DNA of 64,000 nucleotides from Muraenolepis orangiensis (taxonomy: Eukaryota; Chordata; Actinopteri; Gadiformes; Muraenolepididae): positions 19,743,867 to 19,807,866 of the forward strand of contig CM051019.1 in the NCBI GenBank assembly GCA_027704905.1, written 5' to 3'. Below, piece after piece: positions 1-18,010 of the stretch. The stretch's first letter is position 1. Each line of letters opens with the position of its first letter. A model generated the notes under the pieces. The model was not told the DNA's origin and made no database searches. It worked only from the letters and a program-made list of their open reading frames with translations. Made by a program: the position numbers and the translations under genes.

Positions 1-2970
1 ATGACGCCACCTCCTCTCTGACCACGACGTCACCTCCTCTCTGACCACGACGTCACCTCCTCTCTGACCACGACGTCACCTCCTCTCTGACCACGACGTC
101 ACCTCCTCTCTGACGACGACGTCACTTCCTCTCTGACCACGACGTCACCTCCTCTCTGACGACGACGTCACCTCCTCTCTGACCACGACGTCACCTCCTC
201 TCTGACCACGACGTCACCTCCTCTCTGACGACGACGTCACTTCCTCTCTGACCACGACGTCACCTCCTCTCTGATCACGACGTCACCTCCTCTCTGACCA
301 CGACGTCACCTCCTCTCTGACGACGACGTCACTTCCTCTCTGATCACGACGTCACCTCCTCTCTGACCACGACGTCACCTCCTCTCTGACCACGACGTCA
401 CCTCCTCTCTGACCACGACGTCACCTCCTCTCTGACGACGACGTCACTTCCTCTCTGACCACGACGTCACCTCCTCTCTGACGACGACGTCACTTCCTCT
501 CTGACCACGACGTCACCTCCTCTCTGACCACGACGTCACCTCCTCTCTGACCACGACGTCACCTCCTCTCTGACGACGACGTCACTTCCTCTCTGACCAC
601 GACGTCACCTCCTCTCTGATCACGACGTCACCTCCTCTCTGACCACGACGTCACCTCCTCTCTGACGACGACGTCACTTCCTCTCTGACCACGACGTCAC
701 CTCCTCTCTGACCACTACGTCACCTCCTCTCTGACGACGACGTCACCTCCTCTCTGACGACGACGTCACCTCCTCTCTGACGACGACGTCACCTCCTCTC
801 TGACGACGACGTCACCTCCTCTCTGACGACGACGTCACCTCCTCTCTAATGACGACGTCACCTCCTCTCTGACCACGACGTCACATCCTCTCTGACGACG
901 ACGTCACCTCCTCTCTGACGACGACGTCACCTCCTCTCTGACCACTACGTCACCTCCTCTCTAATGACGCCACCTCCTCTCTGACGATGACGTCACCTCC
1001 TCTCTGACGACGACGTCACCTCCTCTCTGACCACTACGTCACCTCCTCTCTAATGACGTCACCTCCTCTCTAATGACGTCACCTCCTCTCTGACGATGAC
1101 GTCACCTCCTCTCTGACGACGTCAACTCCTCTGACGTCACCTTCTCTCTGACGACGACGACGTCACCTCCTCTCTGACCACGACGTCACCTCCTCTCTGA
1201 CGACGACGTCACCTCCTCTCTGACCACGACGTCACCTCCTCTCTGACGACGACGTCACCTCCTCTCTGACGACGACGTCACCTCCTCTCTGACGACGACG
1301 TCACCTCCTCTCTGACGACGACGACGACGTCACCTCCTCTCTGACGACGACGTCACCTCCTCTCTGACGACGACGTCACCACCTCGTTGACCACGTCACC
1401 TCCTCTCTGACCACGTCACCTCCTCTCTGACCACGTCACCTCCTCTGACCACGTCACCTCCTCTCTGACGACCCCGTCACCACCTCTCTGACCACGTCAC
1501 CTCCTCTCTGACCACGTCACCTCCTCTCTGACAACGACGTCACCTCCTCTCTGACCACAACGTCACCTCCTCTCTAATGACGCCACCTCCTCTCTGACCA
1601 CGACGTCACCTCCTCTCTGACCACGACGTCTCCTCCTCTCTAATGACGCCACCTCCTCTCTGACCACGACGTCACCTCCTCTCTGACCACTACGTCACCT
1701 CCTCTCTAATGACGCCACCTCCTCTCTGACCACGACGTCACCTCCTCTCTGACCACAACGTCACCTCCTCTCTAATCACGACGTCACCTCCTCTCTGACG
1801 ACGACGTCACCTCCTCTCTGACGACGACGTCACTTCCTCTCTGACCACTACGTCACCTCCTCTCTGACCACGACGTCACCTCCTCTCTGACGACGACGAC
1901 GTCACCTCCTCTCTGACGACGACGTCACCTCCTCTCTGACGACGACGTCACCTCCTCTCTGACGACGACGTCACCTCCTCTCTGACGACGACGTCACCTC
2001 CTCTCTGACGACGACGTCACCTCCTCTCTGACGACGTCACCTCCTCTCTGACGACGACGTCACCTCCTCTCTGACGACGACGTCACCTCCTCTCTGACGA
2101 CGACGTCACCTCCTCTCTGACGACGACGTCACCTCCTCTCTGACCACTACGTCACCTCCTCTCTAATGACGCCACCTCCTCTCTGACGATGACGTCACCT
2201 CCTCTCTGACGACGACGTCACCTCCTCTCTGACCACTACGTCACCTCCTCTCTAATGACGTCACCTCCTCTCTGACGATGACGTCACCTCCTCTCTGACG
2301 ACGTCAACTCCTCTGACGTCACCTTCTCTCTGACGACGACGACGTCACCTCCTCTCTGACCACGACGTCACCTCCTCTCTGACGACGACGTCACCTCCTC
2401 TCTGACGACGACGTCACCTCCTCTCTGACCACGACGTCACCTCCTCTCTGACGACGACGTCACCTCCTCTCTGACGACGACGTCACCTCCTCTCTGACGA
2501 CGACGTCACCTCCTCTCTGACGACGACGACGACGTCACCTCCTCTCTGACGACGACGTCACCACCTCGTTGACCACGTCACCTCCTCTCTGACGACCCCG
2601 TCACCACCTCTCTGACCACGTCACCTCCTCTCTGACCACGTCACCTCCTCTCTGACCACGTCACCTCCTCTGACCATGTAACCTCCTCTCTGACAACGAC
2701 GTCACCTCCTCTCTGACGACGTCACCTCCTCTCTGACGTCACCTCCTCTCTGATGACGTCACCTCCTCTCTGACGACGTCACCTCCTCTGACGACGACGT
2801 CATCTCCTCTGACGACGACATCATCTCCTCTCTGACGACGTCACCTCCTCTCTGACGACGTCACCTCCTCTCTAACGACGTCACCTCCTCTCTAACCACG
2901 TCACCTCCTCTCTAACCACGTCACCTCCTCTCTAACCACAACGTCACCTCCTCTCTAACCACGACGTCCC
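1..2970. repeat. 23-bp CpG-rich minisatellite array in a REV3L intron
   Basis: About 125 head-to-tail copies of a 23-bp unit with core GACGACGTCACCTCCTCTCT and variants GACCACGACGTC and TAATGACGCC. The array fills the window from its first base to about 35 bases before the acceptor of the first visible REV3L exon. Many copies contain the palindrome GACGTC, and some contain the full TGACGTCA. Landmark variants (for example the short GTCAACTCCTCTGACGTC unit at 1121 and 2303) recur at 1,182 bp, so a second-order duplication is present. No coding potential is apparent. Confidence 0.95.
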
Positions 2971-3004
2971 CTAGCCTGATGATGTTGTGCTTGTGTTGTT
3001 GCAG

Positions 3005-3211
3005 TCGTCTGTGCGCAAAGGGGTGCTGCCCAGTATGCTGGAGGAGATCCTGCGGACCAGGGTGATGGTGAAGGGCACCATGAAGACGTACGCGCAGGAC
3101 AAGGCCCTGCTCCGCCTCCTCCACGCGCGCCAGCTCGGCCTCAAGCTCATCGCCAACGTCACCTTCGGCTACACGGCCGCCAACTACTCCGGACGCATGC
3201 CCTGTGTCGAG
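3005..3211 (+). CDS. rev3l: REV3L coding exon (motif B)
   Basis: 69 codons, phase 0 at both ends, flanked by TTGCAG and GTAGCC. It encodes [16 protein letters not shown] through [10 protein letters not shown], with the motif B lysine and the FGYTAAN stretch that contacts the incoming nucleotide in family B polymerases. Confidence 0.95.
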
Positions 3212-6200
3212 GTAGCCTCCTTACCCCCAACCCTCTCTGATCCTAACCCTCAGGCTTAGCAGTGAGGTGTAGCGGTAGTAATAGTAGTGAGGTATAGGGT
3301 TAGGGTGTGAGGTGTAGGGTTAGGGTGTGGGGTTAGTAGTGAGGTGGGGGGTTAAGTGTAGGCTTAGTAGTGAGGTGTAGGGTTAGTCGTGAGGTGTAGG
3401 GTTGGGGTATAGGCTTAATAGTGAGGTGTTGGGTATAGGGTTAGTAGTGATGTGTATGGTAAGTAGTGAGGTGTATGGTAAATGGACTGCATTTATATGG
3501 CACTTTTGTAACCAGTGCGTCCACTCAAAGCGCTTTAAAAGTCAAGCCTCACACTCACCCATTCATACACACATTCATCCACCAACGGCGGTAGTGAAGG
3601 GTTAGTTGTGAGGTGTAAGGTTGGGGTGTAGGCTTAGTAGGGAGGTGTAGGCTTAGTAGGGAGGTGTAGGGTTAGTCGCTAACACTCACTCCCTGTGCAG
3701 GTGGGCGACAGCATTGTGCACAAGGCTCGGGAGACGCTGGAGAGAGCCATCAAGATGGTCAACGACACCAAGAAGTGGGGAGCACGGGTGGTGTACGGGG
3801 ACACCGACAGGTAAGGGTGGTGTAAGGGGACACCGACGGGTGAGGGTGGTGCACGGGGACACCGACGGGTGAGGGTGGTGTACGGGGAACACCGACGGGT
3901 GAGGGTGGTGTACGGGGACACACCGGTGAGGGTGGTGTAAGAGGAGTAACCTTATGAGTGGATGTTGTGATGTACTGAGCGCGGCGCCGGAGGATAGCAG
4001 ACGTGTCTCTACGAGCTCCCGCAGTTTATTAAGTTTACTTGTACTTTTTACTTACCACCCCTCCGTGCTTCTACTTCCCGCTTACAAGCAGAAGTTGAAG
4101 TCCACGCCCACAGTTGTAAAGAACGTGCATCGCTGGACAGACGATGCTGTACTACACCTGCAGGGGGGGCTAGAAATCACTGACTGGAGTGTATTCAAGA
4201 CCACTGACCTTGATGTGTATGCAGATCAGGTCACAGCATACGTTTAACAGGCTAGTGGAAGAATGCAGAGAGTACCGCTTTCAACAGGCGACTCCGATCT
4301 CTACAAGAAGGCCAAGTACAAACTCAGAAAAGCCATCAAGAACGGTAAATTGGATTACAAAAACAAATTGGAATTACAGTTCGGGGGCTCTGACACCAGA
4401 CGTATGTGGCAAGGCCTGAGGGTCCTCTCCAACTACAAGGGGAGCTCAGGAGCAGTCACCAACAACGACCCTACCCTACCAGACGAGTTCAACAAGTTTT
4501 TTGCTCGCTTTGGGACCATGAGCATGACCAACAACTTGAACATCAGCTCAGAGGTCTACGTTCGACAACTGTCCGAGGTCCGCAGAATCTTCAGGAGGGT
4601 GAAGGCAGGGAAGGCAGCCGGCCCAGACGGAGTTCCATCCCGCGTCTTCAAGACCTGTGCCGACCAGCTGGCTCCGGTGTTACCCGACATCTACAACGCA
4701 TCACTGCAACAGTCTGTCGTCCCAGCGTGCTTCAAAACGACAACCATTGTGCCCTTACCCAAAACGACCAAGGTAACAAGCCTCAATGATTATCATCCAG
4801 TGGCTTTAACACCCATAGCCAGGAAGTGCCTGGAGAAACTTGTCATGTCGCATATAAACTTGTCCATCCCTAGAGTCCCTAGACCCACTCCAGTTTGCAT
4901 ACAGACCAAACAGGTCTGTAGATGACACCATTTCCCTGGCACTACACACGGCCCTGCAGCACCTAGACAGGAGGGACACCTACGTCAGACTGCTGTTCAT
5001 TGGCTACAGCTTGGCGTTCAACACCATCGTTCCCTCCAAGTTGGTCCTGAAACTGAGGGACCTAGGTCTGGGCGCCCCCATCTGTAACTGGATTATGGAC
5101 TTCCTGACAGGCAGGCTTCAAGTGGTGAAGATTGGAAACTACATCTCATCCACTCTGGTCCTCAACACCGGAGCACCCCAAGGCTGCTGCCTCAGTCCCC
5201 GGCTGTACTCGCTGTACACACATGACTGCACTGCCACGCACAGCAATAATCGGATTATCAAGTTTGCAGACGACACCACAGTCATCGGCTTGATAAGCAA
5301 GGGCAATGAAACAGAGTACAGAGATGAGGTGGTCCGGCTGACGCGATGGTGAGGACAACAGCCTCGCACTGAATGTCAGCAAGACCAAGGAGCTCATCGT
5401 GGACTTCAGGAGCCACCAGGGCACCCACTCCACCATCAGCCTGGAAGGAACACCGGTGGAAGTCGTCAGCTGCTTCCGTTTCCTGGGACTACAGATTTCC
5501 GATGACCTAGCGTGGACATGCAACACAGAGGTCATGCTGAAGAAGGCACACCAACGCCTCTATGCTCTGCGGTGCATCAGAAAAAGCGGTAGAGGCTAGA
5601 GGTGGCTAGTGAACTTCTACCGTGGCACCGTAGAGAGCGTCCTGACGGGTGGCGTCACCGTGTGGTACGGCAACACCACTGAACAGGACAAGAAAGCCCT
5701 CCAGAGGGACGTGAGGATGGCAGAGAAGATCACTGGGTGTGCACTTCCATGCATTGAGGAGATCTTTAGGATCAGATGTCGGAAGAAGGCCATGTCCATC
5801 ATTAAGGACCAACCACTAACCACCCTGGGCTCCATCTCTTCTCCCCCCTACCGTCCTGTCGCCGGTTGCGCAGCATCCGTACTACAAGTACTACCGGGTT
5901 TCAGGATAGTTTTTATCCACAGGCAGTGCGCCTACTGAACTGCTAGGAGTGCTGCCACTTTCACTTTCATAACATAGTCAATACCATTACACTTACATAC
6001 TTTGCTGGACTCATCACAGTTACTGCACTGTACTACACTGTATTCATGATGCTGCTGCACTACTGGCACTTTAAATGTTTTTGAAACATTTTTGTATAAA
6101 AAACATAATTGATGTCACTTTGCTGCTCTTTTTTATTTATTTTATTGTATATATAATTTTAGCATTCCTCTGTACTTTTTTTTTTTTTTTACAAATGGCA

Positions 6201-9200
6201 AATAAAAAATCTTGTATCTTGTGTTCAGTCTGTTTGTGCAGCTGAAGGGGGCGAGTAAGGAGCAGGCCTTCAGGATCGGCCTCGAGATCGCGGAAGCTGT
6301 GACCGCCACCAACCCCAAGCCTGTTACCCTCAAATTTGAGAAGGTGTGTGTGTGTATAAATATCTGTGTAATCTATTGAGTTTTGTAACCATTCCCAAAA
6401 CTCACCATTCCATAACACGCTTACATCCTGGTTTGGTGCAGCGCAATGCAGTTTAGATAGTCTATCTACCAGTTATACAGTACTAGGCCTAACTTGTGAC
6501 ATGAGGGTAAACCAAATGACTTAACCAAACGCGATCATTTGGCAAGTTTATATATGATTGATTGATTGTGTGTGTATTGATTGATTATGTGTGTGTGTGT
6601 GTGTGTAGGTGTACCTGCCCTGTGTGCTGCAGACTAAGAAGCGCTATGTGGGCTACATGTACGAGAGTCTGGAGCAGAAGGAGCCGGTGTTCGATGCCAA
6701 GGGCATCGAGACCGTCCGCAGGGACACGTGCCCTGCTGTCGCCAAGGTAACTGCCAGCATCCACCTGTCCAGGTATCCCCAGGTAGTGGTGTGCGGAGTC
6801 TCTTGGGTTCTAGTTGGGTTCTGCAGGGTCTCTTGTGGTCTAGTTGGGTTCTGCAGGGTCTCTGGTGGTCTAGTTGGGTTCTGCAGGGTCTCTGGTGGTC
6901 TAGTTGGGTTCTGCAGGGTCTCTAGTGGTCTAGTTGGGTTCTGCAGGGTCTCTGGTGGTCTAATGCAGGTGTCTTGCAGGTGCTGGAGCGCTCCATCAAG
7001 CTGCTGTTTGAGACACGGGACATCAGCCAGGTGAAGGGGTTCGTCCAGAGGCAGGTTCTGAAGGTTCTGGAGGGCGGGGCCAGCATGCAGGACCTGACGT
7101 TTGCCAAAGAGTACCGCGGAAGTGGATCCTACCGCCCTGGAGCCTGCATCCCTGCCCTGGAGCTCTCACGGTAATGTGGGTGTGGGTGTAGGTGTGGGTG
7201 TGATTGATATTGTCTGACTTGCAGCCATTACGGCAAAGGCAGTTGTCTGGGTAGTGAGGGACAGAGCGGACTCCCTCCTCCCCCTAACCCTAACCCTACT
7301 CTCTTCTCCCTTAACCCTACTCTCTTCTCCCTAACCCTCCTCCTCTCCTTCTCCTCTACTCTCTTCCCCCTTAACCTTCCTCTCCTCCCTCTAACCTCTC
7401 CTCTTCCTAACCCTCCTTCTCCCCTCGCCTCTCCCTAACCATCCTCCTCCTCTCCTCCCCTTAACCCTCCTTTCTTCCCTCCTCCTCTCCTCCCCTTACC
7501 TCTTTCCTCCTCCCCCAAACCCTCCTCTCCCTAACTCTCCTTTCTTCCCTTCTCCTCTCCTCCTCATCATCCTCCCCGGCCCTCCAGGAGGATGATAGCG
7601 TACGACCGCCGCCTGGAGCCCAGGGTGGGTGAGAGGGTGCCCTACGTCATCGTGTACGGCTCCCCGGGGGTCCCCCTCATCCAGCTGGTCCGGCGGCCCC
7701 TGGACGTGCTGCAGGACCCCTCGCTCCGCCTCAACGCCACCTACTACGTCACCAAGCAGATCCTCCCCCCGCTGGGACGCCTCCTGCAGCTGGTGGGCGT
7801 GGACGTGCTGCGCTGGTACCAGGAGTTACCACGGGTAACGGGACGGCCCGCTTACTGTATACTACATACATGTTGTACATACTTCATACATGTTATATAC
7901 GTGTTGTACATAGGTACCAGGAGTTACCCAGGGTACGGGACGCCCCGCACACTGCATAATACATACATGATATACATACTACATGCATGTTGTACATACT
8001 ACATACATGTACATATTATATACGTGTTGTACATATTACATACGTGTTGTACATAGGTACCAGGAGTTTCCCCCGGGTACGGGACGGCCCGCATACTACA
8101 TACATGTACATACTTCATACACGTACATATTATGTATACATACATTGTACATACTTCATACATGTACATGTTATGTACGTGTTGTACATAGGTACCAGGA
8201 GTTACCCAGGGTACGGGACGCCCCGCACACTGCATAATACATACATGATATACATACTACATGCATGTTGTACATACTACATGCATGTACATACGACATA
8301 CACATACATATTATATACGTGTTGTACCAGGAGTTACCCCGCATACTACATACATGTTGTACATATAACAAACATGTTGTACATACTACAAACATGTTGT
8401 ACATATAACAAACATGTTGTACATACATGTTGTACATACTACAAACATGTTGTACATACGACATATATGTTGTGCATAGATGTTGTACATATAACATACA
8501 TGTTGTACGTATAACATACATGTTGTACGTATTGCACACATGTTGTACATATAGTATACATTTTGTACGTATTACATACATGTTTTACGCATGTTGTACA
8601 TATAACCTACATGTTGTACATACTGCATACACAACATGTTGTACATACATGTTGTACATGCTGTACCAGAAGGTATCCTACATACTACTTGCATTTTGTA
8701 CATACTGCATCCATGTTGTGGATTTAACACCTGCTTTTCCTGAATTACACTATTTTAGACACAGTGACAAAATGGCATCGATTACTATGTGAAAGATCTT
8801 AGGAGACCAACTAACACTACTTGGGGTTCACTGGCGCTATGGGTCGGGCTCTGTGAATTGTCAGGAATTGGTGATCAATTCACAAAAGGATCACCAATCA
8901 GTCCGGCGGACACATTGCGTTGAGGAAGTCGGAAGAAGCCAACCTGAGACCGACTGCGTTGTGTTCCAGGTCCAGAAAGCGTCTATGTGCGGGGCGTCCG
9001 AGGCGGGCCGGAAGGGAACCATCTCCCAGTACTTCACCACGCTGCACTGCCCCGTCTGCGACCAGCTCACCCAGCTGGGCGTCTGCGCCCGCTGCCGGGC
9101 AGACCCGCAGCGGGTGGCCGTCACCCTCTACCAGGACATCCGGTGCTGGGAGGCCCAGCAGGAACAGCTGCTCCAGGTGGGGTCTGGGTCCCAGGGGGTC

Positions 9201-9738
9201 TGGGGTTACCTGTGGGACACCCACCTCATCCTGCTTATTGCAAATGTTTATCATATGCATTCATATTTGTAACAGGAGAGGTGACTACAGGTGTGTACAG
9301 GTGATTAGTGGTGTGTACAGGTGACTTGCGGTGACTACAGGTGTCTTGCGGTGACTACAGGTGTGTCCAGGTGACTTGCGGTGTGTACAGGTGGTAGTAC
9401 TGGTAGTACAGGTACTGGTGACTACAAATGTGTACAGGGGACTAGCGAGGTCACAGGTGTATACATGTGACTACAGGTTTGTACAGGTGACTAGTGGTGA
9501 GTACAGGTAAATGGCGTTGACTGCAGGTGTGTACAGCTGACTTGTGACCACAGCTGTGTACAGGCGTTTCCTCATCACCTGTGTGTTGCGTCTCCAGGTG
9601 TGCAGGAACTGCAGTGGCAGTGCGGAGCGGCAGATGCCCTGCGTGTCACTGGACTGCCCCGTGCTCTACAAGCTGTCCCGCGTCAGCAGACAGCTCTCCA
9701 AGGCCCCCTACCTCCGACAACTCCTGGAGCAGTTCTGA
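3005..9738 (+). CDS. rev3l: DNA polymerase zeta catalytic subunit (REV3L), 3' part, eight coding exons
   Basis: Family B DNA polymerase that extends from mispaired or lesion-containing primers in nuclear translesion synthesis, working with REV7 and the POLD2/POLD3 accessory subunits. Exons 3005-3211, 3701-3810, 6229-6343, 6609-6746, 6980-7170, 7588-7834, 8970-9176 and 9598-9738 join in phase into 451 residues ending in TGA. Order of motifs: motif B region ([19 protein letters not shown]), motif C (YGDTDS, split by an intron), thumb ([17 protein letters not shown]), then CysA (CPVC and CARC) and CysB (CRNC, then C-V-S-L-D-C); in this family CysB holds a 4Fe-4S cluster and binds POLD2. The N-terminal bulk of this very large protein lies upstream of the window. 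No stop or frameshift interrupts the exons, so the gene looks functional. MFSD4B follows tail to tail, as in other vertebrates. Confidence 0.96.
3250..3680. repeat. Imperfect TTAGTAGTGAGGTGTAGGG array with an embedded dispersed repeat
   Basis: A degenerate array of about 20-bp units (GTTAGTAGTGAGGTGTAGG) fills this REV3L intron on both sides of a non-tandem block at about 3476-3592. That block (AATGGACTGCATTTATATGG, CAAAGCGCTTTA, CACCCATTCATACACACA) resembles a dispersed repeat I associate with many fish genomes; its class is not determined here. Confidence 0.75.
3701..3810 (+). CDS. rev3l: REV3L coding exon (motif C, catalytic aspartates)
   Basis: 110 bases, flanked by CCTGTGCAG and GTAAGG. 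It encodes [18 protein letters not shown] and ends in RVVYGDTD plus AG of the serine codon. The two aspartates of Y-G-D-T-D ligate the catalytic metals. The exon stops in phase 2 and is completed by the T at 6229. Its 3' edge is repeated several times just inside the intron. Confidence 0.95.
3815..3944. repeat. 29-bp repeats of the motif C exon end and its splice donor
   Basis: Four full copies and one partial copy of a 29-bp unit (GGGTGGTGTACGGGGACACC, then GACGGGTGA) follow the true donor at 3811. Each unit copies the end of the exon that encodes V-V-Y-G-D-T-D together with a GT-containing donor (GGGTGAGG). They start at 3815, 3844, 3873, 3903 and 3930; the last is truncated. Confidence 0.92.
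4081..6220 (+). mobile_element. 5'-truncated, decayed LINE with reverse transcriptase, sense in a REV3L intron
   Basis: A non-LTR retrotransposon of the Jockey-superfamily type (L2/CR1/Rex-like; clade not certain). Recognisable protein pieces in order: [73 protein letters not shown], the catalytic [10 protein letters not shown], then [14 protein letters not shown] and [13 protein letters not shown]. Several frameshifts and stops separate them (for example near 4925, 5352 and 5600), so it is dead. The 3' UTR ends in AATAAAAAA and TCTTGTATCTTGT, a short tandem tail, immediately before the next REV3L acceptor. The 5' boundary is approximate. Confidence 0.9.
6229..6343 (+). CDS. rev3l: REV3L coding exon (after motif C)
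   Basis: 115 bases, beginning with the last base of the motif C serine, then [20 protein letters not shown] through LKFEK. The acceptor TGTTCAG lies only a few bases after the end of a LINE insertion. The donor starts a (GT)n run. Confidence 0.93.
6609..6746 (+). CDS. rev3l: REV3L coding exon (thumb, KKRY)
   Basis: 46 codons, phase 0 at both ends. It encodes [20 protein letters not shown] through CPAVAK. The K-K-R-Y motif is the conserved primer-grip/thumb signature. The acceptor AG directly follows a (TG)n run. Confidence 0.95.
6795..6964. repeat. 30-bp minisatellite with repeated CTGCAGG
   Basis: About five to six copies of a 30-bp unit containing GTTGGGTTCTGCAGGGTCTC and TGGTGGTCTA, in the REV3L intron before the exon at 6980. 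Each copy carries CTGCAG|GG, an acceptor-like AG, although the real acceptor is GTCTTGCAG. Confidence 0.9.
6980..7170 (+). CDS. rev3l: REV3L coding exon (thumb)
   Basis: 191 bases between GTCTTGCAG and GTAATG. It encodes [20 protein letters not shown] through ACIPALELS and ends two bases into an arginine codon, which the next exon completes. Confidence 0.95.
7200..7587. repeat. Pyrimidine-rich CCCTAACCCTCCTCTCC tract
   Basis: This REV3L intron is mostly C/T, built from degenerate units of CCCTAACCCTCCTCTCC. It runs straight into the acceptor CCCTCCAG and effectively makes a very long polypyrimidine tract. No gene is seen. Confidence 0.8.
7588..7834 (+). CDS. rev3l: REV3L coding exon (thumb to C-terminal linker)
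   Basis: 247 bases between CCCTCCAG and GTAACG. It encodes [20 protein letters not shown] through [12 protein letters not shown], a stretch highly conserved among vertebrate REV3L proteins. Its last about 20 bases and the donor are repeated several times in the following intron. Confidence 0.95.
7841..8700. repeat. TACATACATGTTGTACATA satellite with embedded copies of an exon end
   Basis: Short units of TACATACATGTTGTACATA, many self-complementary (ACATGT, GTAC), fill most of the intron after the REV3L exon ending at 7834. Inserted at 7913, 8056, 8191 and, shortened, at 8324 are near copies of that exon's last bases plus donor (GGTACCAGGAGTTACCCAGG, then GTACGGGACG). They read AG-to-GT like micro-exons but are not in the conserved protein. 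Confidence 0.9.
8970..9176 (+). CDS. rev3l: REV3L coding exon (CysA)
   Basis: 69 codons, phase 0. The acceptor GTTCCAG is followed by [20 protein letters not shown], then [19 protein letters not shown] and ARC. The four cysteines CPVC and CARC form the zinc-type CysA module. The donor is CAG|GTGGGG. Confidence 0.95.
9270..9560. repeat. GTGACTACAGGTGTGTACAG minisatellite before the last REV3L exon
   Basis: An irregular array of about 20-bp units (GTGACTACAGGTGTGTACAG, with GACTTGCG variants) ends about 40 bases before the acceptor. The ACAG|GTGTGTAC units resemble the true acceptor boundary CCAG|GTGTGCAG. Confidence 0.8.
9598..9738 (+). CDS. rev3l: REV3L terminal coding exon (CysB)
   Basis: 46 codons plus TGA. 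It encodes [20 protein letters not shown] and ends in [12 protein letters not shown], the usual C-terminus of the protein. The cysteines of C-R-N-C and C-V-S-L-D-C correspond to the family's 4Fe-4S-binding CysB module. Confidence 0.95.
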   Translation: MCRNCSGSAERQMPCVSLDCPVLYKLSRVSRQLSKAPYLRQLLEQF

Positions 9739-10505
9739 AGGGCCCCAATTCTCTGGGCATGTCCTCCATCTTACCTTTCAGCGTGTGCTTGTTTTTCATC
9801 GCTTTGACCAGAACTCTCCAGAAGCCGATGCTCTGCAGGTCCTGACCCTTCCAGACATCCTGCGGGGTCATGTGATGTTTGACGTGCGATACCGGTTTTG
9901 TGTCTTGCTGTCCTGACGTGTGTGTATGTGTGTTTGTATCGCTGCATGCTCGCTGCTAACGGCTACATGACGCTGTTTATAATTGTTTTGGAGCGTCCCG
10001 ATTACGTTTCTCCGATCTTATCGTTGGATGGACTTGGGTTTAACTAATCTGTGTAAATATCGCCCGCACATTCAGGAGCGTCCAACGCTGTTTTAAAAGC
10101 TTCTGAAGCTTCGGACTTTGGTTCCCCGATTGTATTGTGTTGTGGGACATTGTTTGGAACCTGGATTGTATGATGATCAGAGTGGACCTGAAGTCTCAGA
10201 GTGGACCTGAAGTCTCAGAGTGGACAGTTTGTGTATACACCTACACGTGGGACTGTTGCAATAGTGTACTTTGGTATCATTTGTCATGAAGAGTATTGTT
10301 TTTCTGTATGCATTTCTATGTGGCGAACTGGTACGTGGTAAACCGTGGTATTGGCCATTCTAAAGTGTTCTATCTCGCCAAAACACAAGAGCTGTGTATT
10401 TGTATAAATGTAAAAAAAAAAAGAAGCCTGTTTTCAGTTGTTTTTAATGCACATTACTGTAGGTGGAACTTCCAGATTGGTATAATAAAAATAATCAATG
10501 TACTA
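9739..10505 (+). other. rev3l: REV3L 3' UTR with polyadenylation signal
   Basis: About 750 bases after the TGA without a plausible gene, ending in an AATAAA hexamer at 10484-10489. The stretch contains a short tandem repeat of GAGTGGACCTGAAGTCTCA near 10180. The exact cleavage site cannot be seen. Confidence 0.7.
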
Positions 10506-10803
10506 AATTACTTCTTTCCGATAACCAAGACACTGGGCTGAGCTAGGTGGGCATGATCACAGTATTGTACAGTTGACGGCATTGAAAACATTCATACGTT
10601 TTTATAAATTAAACCATCACACCAACAGGCTTGTTCCTGAAGACCAGGACCACGGTAGGGGGGGGTCCAGAAAGAAGGACAGGAGACCAACAACCATACG
10701 CTTTCTTCCGTGATAGAACAGGTAAACAGGATATGACAACGGGTAAACGGGATATCACAACAGGACACACTAAACATGTGCGTATAGGTCCTTCATTCAG
10801 GAG
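10506..10803. other. Convergent 3' interval between REV3L and MFSD4B
   Basis: About 300 bases lie between the REV3L polyadenylation signal and the MFSD4B stop. No AATAAA was found on the minus strand here; the nearest minus-strand candidate is an ATTAAA at about 10442-10447, inside the REV3L 3' UTR. The two transcripts may therefore overlap. Confidence 0.45.
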
Positions 10804-17800
<6,997 letters not shown>

Positions 17801-18010
17801 CCCGTCCGACGCCTTTAGGGTCGACGGATAATGTGTTTTAATTGTTAAAATGAGATGAAATAATGTCGGTGTGCAGCTATTCCTTATTATTCCTCATCGC
17901 GGAAGCCGCCGGACGTGTCCCCAAACGTACTGTCGTCAAATAATAATAACGTCAGGTGACGCAGCTGACGTCCTGGATGTGACGTCACACACCTGGGGAA
18001 ACGGCTACCT
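17801..18010 (-). promoter_or_regulatory. Candidate MFSD4B promoter with CRE
   Basis: Upstream of the MFSD4B ATG. A full palindromic CRE, TGACGTCA, lies at 17980-17987, with CGTCA/TGACG half-sites at about 17950, 17958 and 17967. No TATA box at a convincing position. The start of transcription is not visible; assignment rests on position and motif clustering. Confidence 0.45.
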
